The notes beneath the pieces are model-generated. The model ran no database searches, was not told the DNA's origin, and saw nothing but the letters and a program-made list of their open reading frames with translations. The translations under genes and the position numbers were made by a program. A DNA stretch of 64,000 bases from Isoetes taiwanensis (lineage: Eukaryota > Streptophyta > Lycopodiopsida > Isoetales > Isoetaceae): assembly GCA_021234155.1 (NCBI GenBank), contig JAJEKV010000020.1:308779-372778 (forward strand), given 5' to 3'. Of the stretch, positions 60,341 through 64,000 are shown piece by piece (the stretch's first letter is position 1; each line of letters begins with the position of its first letter).

Positions 60341-61360
60341 AGATGGAAAAAATGCTAGCCTTATTGGAATGTATGAGCACCTTCGCGGATACTCTCCGCA
60401 TATCTCAAGAGGTTCTAATCACTGTATCGAGCAATCATGGACCTCTCTATTGTAGGGCATGTTGAGTGTAGGCAATCACGCATGCCCTCGGGCCAGGGGC
60501 TAAAAAAGAACTAATTTAATTTTACGGCAATGTGATCCTAGTCCTATACATGTTTGGCCATTTTGGAAGCTTGTGCCAAATTGAAGGATATTGAGAAATG
60601 TCAGATTCATGATGAAATTTCAAACAAAGGGCCTGAGTCGTTCATGTTTTGGAGAAAGCACATTGATTAACATGTATAGCAAATGTGGTTCAATTTGTAG
60701 AGGTATACGTAGTTCTTGGAGTTTGAAAGCAAAAGAAATATTATTTCATGACTACACTCATTGTTGGGTGCGCATTATGCTCTTGCCCGGTAAAAACATT
60801 GGAGATGTTTTGAACAAATTCAAGATGAAGTTTTATCTCCGCAAATGCCGCTACTCCATTTGTTATGCGTGAAATATTCGTGGGTAAATATAGGTGCCAT
60901 AGAGAGAGGACGAGAAATACACATTCAAGTTGCAATTTAAGGGTTTAAAAAGGAGTATTTTTTGTTGAAAATTGTCTTGATGGATATGGTATGCCAAATG
61001 CGAATTGGTTTTGACAAAGCTCCAAAACGTGGATGTTATCCTGGACAATCCTTTAATGCAAGATATACTAAAAAGTATTCTCTACCAAACTTGAGGAATA
61101 TTCTTTTGATCAAAGATAAAAGGTATCTATCCAAATGTCATTATTACATTTTGTTTACCGCTTAAAAGCTTGTGCAAAATTAACAATCATGGATAAAGAT
61201 CAAGCAAGATAGAAATAACTAAAATGGGATATGATATTAATGTTGCTATTGGAATTCATTGCTTAACATTGATGCTAAATGTGGCTCATCTGAAGAGACA
61301 AAGAAAGCATTTAACAAATTCCAAACTCAAGGTGTCATCAATGAGTATGCATAATAGACT
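60340..61360 (+). pseudogene. PPR-protein pseudogene
   Basis: The family consists of organelle RNA-binding proteins built from about 35-residue helical repeats. Fragments in several frames match: LEACAKLKDIEKCQIHDEIS (near 60570), STLINMYSKCGSI (60660-60700) and DAKCGSSEETKKAFNKF (near 61270), the last two being the signature L-type segment MYxKCGSxEEA. Multiple stops and frameshifts show it is dead. Degree of decay is high, and no start or C-terminal E/DYW domain was found. Confidence 0.75.
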
Positions 61361-62089
61361 TTTATTAAAAAAGTTCTCATGTGGTTGAGTTGTCTTGCTT
61401 CTAACTTTGGCTCTCCAAATTTGGTTCTATATCTTCTTTTGATGTATAAAGCACAAGGGTTTTATAGGATGTGTTGATAAGATTTTGAACCCAGTGGATT
61501 GTCTCTCCTTCATTCTAAAGAGTAAGGAACTAAAGATTATTTTTTGCAGACGAATTATTATATTGTTTTTCTCTCATATAAGATCTTTAGCTAAGACATT
61601 GGCGTAAAGAGTTTGAGATATTTTGGTTGAATCTATCTTCAACACAATCTAGTTTTCTCCTCAAACGATGTATTATCAACAAAGGGTGCCGTTATATGAG
61701 GGAATATATTGAATTCATTACGCCAGATGATATTTTGTTGTTCAGAATTACGAGGCTAAAATCTTCATAATGCTAAGCTATTATTAGGCAAAGTTCTCCT
61801 AGCCTCAAGGATTCTTGTGGATTGGCAAAAGTATATCGCTTAGGATGTTGATAGTCCCGTATTTTGGACTATCCATGGAAGGCACTTCCACCACGGTTAC
61901 TCGGGTATTCCCGTATTTTGGACTATCCAGACGCTACAACTCACGATGCTTGGGATGAAATTATTAAAGGATTGCGTAAGACTTATTTTGATGGAATATA
62001 GCTAAACTATCCATCCCTAAAAGAATCATTAGATCTAAATGTGTGCTTAGTAATACTCATGTTTACAAGGTATATGCTTTATTAGCCCC
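61361..62089. other. Unassigned sequence with a 20-bp duplication
   Basis: CCCGTATTTTGGACTATCCA occurs twice, about 60 bp apart (near 61856 and 61910). No gene is recognised; part may belong to the PPR pseudogene. Confidence 0.3.
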
Positions 62090-63340
62090 TCAATGTAAGA
62101 TGGAGGAGGATTTTACATATTATCGAACTTCATTTTCAATTGATCTTTCAATTCCTCTAGAGATTTGATCAGAGTCTCAAAACCATCCGCGGAAGAATAC
62201 ATTTCATGGCCTCGCAATCTCTTTAAAACCCTCGATATGTGAAAAGGAGGGGGAAAAATGATCACAAATCTTGTCAGTCATTATGCTTGAGGGCACAACA
62301 CCGGGCTCACCCATTCGTGCATTTAACTTCATAAAATGAGACGACGCAGCTTGTCAACTTCAAAATTTCATGTGGTCAAGATAGTTGTGCTGGAGCGATT
62401 TCTTTCTAAGTTCCAAGCGTAACATGAACCAAGGGAAGCGGTCCAATCGCATAAGATCCTTAGGTATTAATGCCAAGACTTGACACATAGTAGTGGTGTA
62501 TCCCATTCAGCCAGCTTAAGTATAGCATTGAGCTTAGCTAGGTCAAAAGGAGTGCATGAGAATTGATATCATGTTGCCGTGGGTTGGGATGACCATATTG
62601 TTGCCGAAGCCATAGCTTGAACTTCTTGAACACTATTTTTTTCGAAAGGGTGTGGGATAACTCAAGGCACTCTTCCGCGATCAGAGTTGTAGGTGGTATA
62701 TGTTGCAACGCTTGCAATGCAGGATTTGGTGGAGTTACACTCATTTGCTAGATGACCTTTGATATTTCTGGTGCATGTAGCATCAAATTTTGCTACGCTG
62801 AGGTTGGAAAGATTGTTGGAAGTTGAGCATTTTGGGAAACTATAACGGGCCGTGATAAAAAGGAGATTGGAGAGGGATACCAATGAGAGGAGACATTGAC
62901 GTAATTATTGACAAGCTCAATGGCTCGCTTCAAGGATTTGGATCATAAGTACTAGTCATCAGCAAATAGCCAATGGTATTCCTTTTTGAAGAAACTCCAC
63001 AAGCACCGCTCTTGGTGGATAGTCTCAAAGTTTGTCGATAGTGATAAGAAAGTGGCCAATGAAGTCATCCACATATTTCCTATGGTCTGTTGTTGCATGT
63101 CATTGAGTCATTTGGTTAAGGTTTGCTGCTGCCCACCGCCAGATCCATAGCTGAGCGAAATGTAGCTGCGTTTTTTCAAACTTTCTTTCCATTGAGTTTA
63201 TTGGCCAGAGCCATTAGATGTGGAAGCACCCTACAGCGCAGGAAAAAAGTGGAACTTGATCTCATCGCCAGGCGTTCATTAAGAACAAAGGAGTGCCTAA
63301 ATCTGCAATGAGCCTATTGGGCCCTCGGGTCTACAGGTGA
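62090..63340 (-). pseudogene. Rearranged Ty3/gypsy remnant, element 1 family
   Basis: 62100-62400 aligns with the RT region of element 1 (22120-22400), sharing GGCTCACCCATTCGT. 62540-62900 aligns with its gag (24260-24600), including GHLANECNSTK, the end of the zinc knuckle, in frame 62662-62883. The protease and N-terminal RT between them are missing, so an internal deletion joined RT to gag. No LTR is seen within the window. Confidence 0.75.
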
Positions 63341-64000
63341 ACAAATCCTAAGGAAATCCACGATCTGGGAGAAGGCTTAGTAGGAAGAACTAAAAGAATC
63401 ATTATTCCAAACGCATCTAATCCCCAAGTAGAAGTTGAGCGGTGAATAAGGATGGTACTGAGAAACAAATCCAATTTTGCAAAGTCTGCTAAAGTACCTT
63501 GTACCTATCTCGCTACGCCCTCAACCACAAGAAGGCTTAGAGAAAATGCTACTGCACTGGCCAGCACAAAACATAGCTAGGATGTAAAGAAAAGAAGCAT
63601 TTCTTTATAGATCGGGCAAATTTTCTAAATAAGAGCTATATTTGAATATATCACCTGTGGGAAACTGTGGCTGGAGAGTAGGGAAGAAAGGATGAACAGT
63701 TTTTATAGAGAAGTTTGGCATATTGTTCCTGCATAGCATTACTTAAACCTAATTTTTAGCAACGGAAGAGAGCCATGGGCCAACATGAAATCCCATGCCA
63801 TGTATCCTACTCAATTCATATAGGACGGTAAATTCTATCAAAAGAAAAAAGAGCAAGATCAAGGTAAGATTCATTGAAAGATTTTAAAGTTTCTAATTGT
63901 TAGTAGCATAGGTTTTTCTCAACATAGGAATAGTAGGGACTCTCGAGGAGACTCCCACCAGAGCTAAAAATGAGCACACACACAACTGGAATCTTAAGTG
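63341..64000. other. Unassigned sequence at the window end
   Basis: No domain, repeat or RNA gene recognised. It could include more of the element remnant. Confidence 0.25.

Overview
The window looks like nuclear DNA of a land plant, dominated by transposable elements. The clues are a plant-type bHLH gene of the HECATE class, Ty3/gypsy LTR retrotransposons (two primed by initiator-tRNA-Met and ending in a chromodomain), a plant-style PPR pseudogene and SINE/LINE copies. The amount of decayed repeats and the PPR type would fit a seed-free plant such as a fern, but that is an inference. There is no bacterial-style operon structure.

Layout. 1-3.4 kb: one host gene on the minus strand, a HECATE/IND-like bHLH factor with a single-base homopolymer frameshift and a probable intron in the 5' leader. 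3.4-5.0 kb: intergenic. 5.0-9.5 kb: three head-to-tail copies of a 1.3-1.7 kb unit. Each unit joins a tRNA-derived SINE-like segment (A and B boxes on the minus strand, simple-repeat tail) to about 0.8 kb built from a degenerate decamer, whose best-preserved part is a long, perfectly phased array of heat-shock-element modules. 9.6-13.1 kb: a decayed LINE (endonuclease, reverse transcriptase, C-terminal Cys motif). 13.5-14.5 kb: a tandem repeat and a 127-bp (GA)n tract.

14.5-43.8 kb: a 19-bp minisatellite domain, interrupted by two Ty3/gypsy elements and by an inverted-repeat/tandem-repeat block. Element 1 (15237-26305, minus strand, LTRs about 590 bp) carries gag-PR-RT-RNaseH-IN and about 4 kb of extra sequence between integrase and the 3' LTR. 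Element 2 (30595-43652, plus strand) is a 13-kb chromovirus with 1.6-kb LTRs and a perfect TGCCA target duplication. Element 3 (43958-56890, minus strand, CTACT duplication) is a second copy of the same family. It lies convergent to element 2, with only 305 bp between them, and splits an 80-codon reading frame of unknown identity.

56.9-64 kb: a possible terminal exon of an unknown gene, AT-rich spacer, a PPR pseudogene (60.3-61.4 kb) and a rearranged gag/RT remnant of the element 1 family (62.1-63.3 kb).

No retrotransposon here has an intact reading frame. Many differences between copies are small indels or swaps at CAG/CTG/CCG and homopolymers. Part of the apparent decay may therefore be sequencing or consensus error rather than mutation, and this affects every pseudogene call below.
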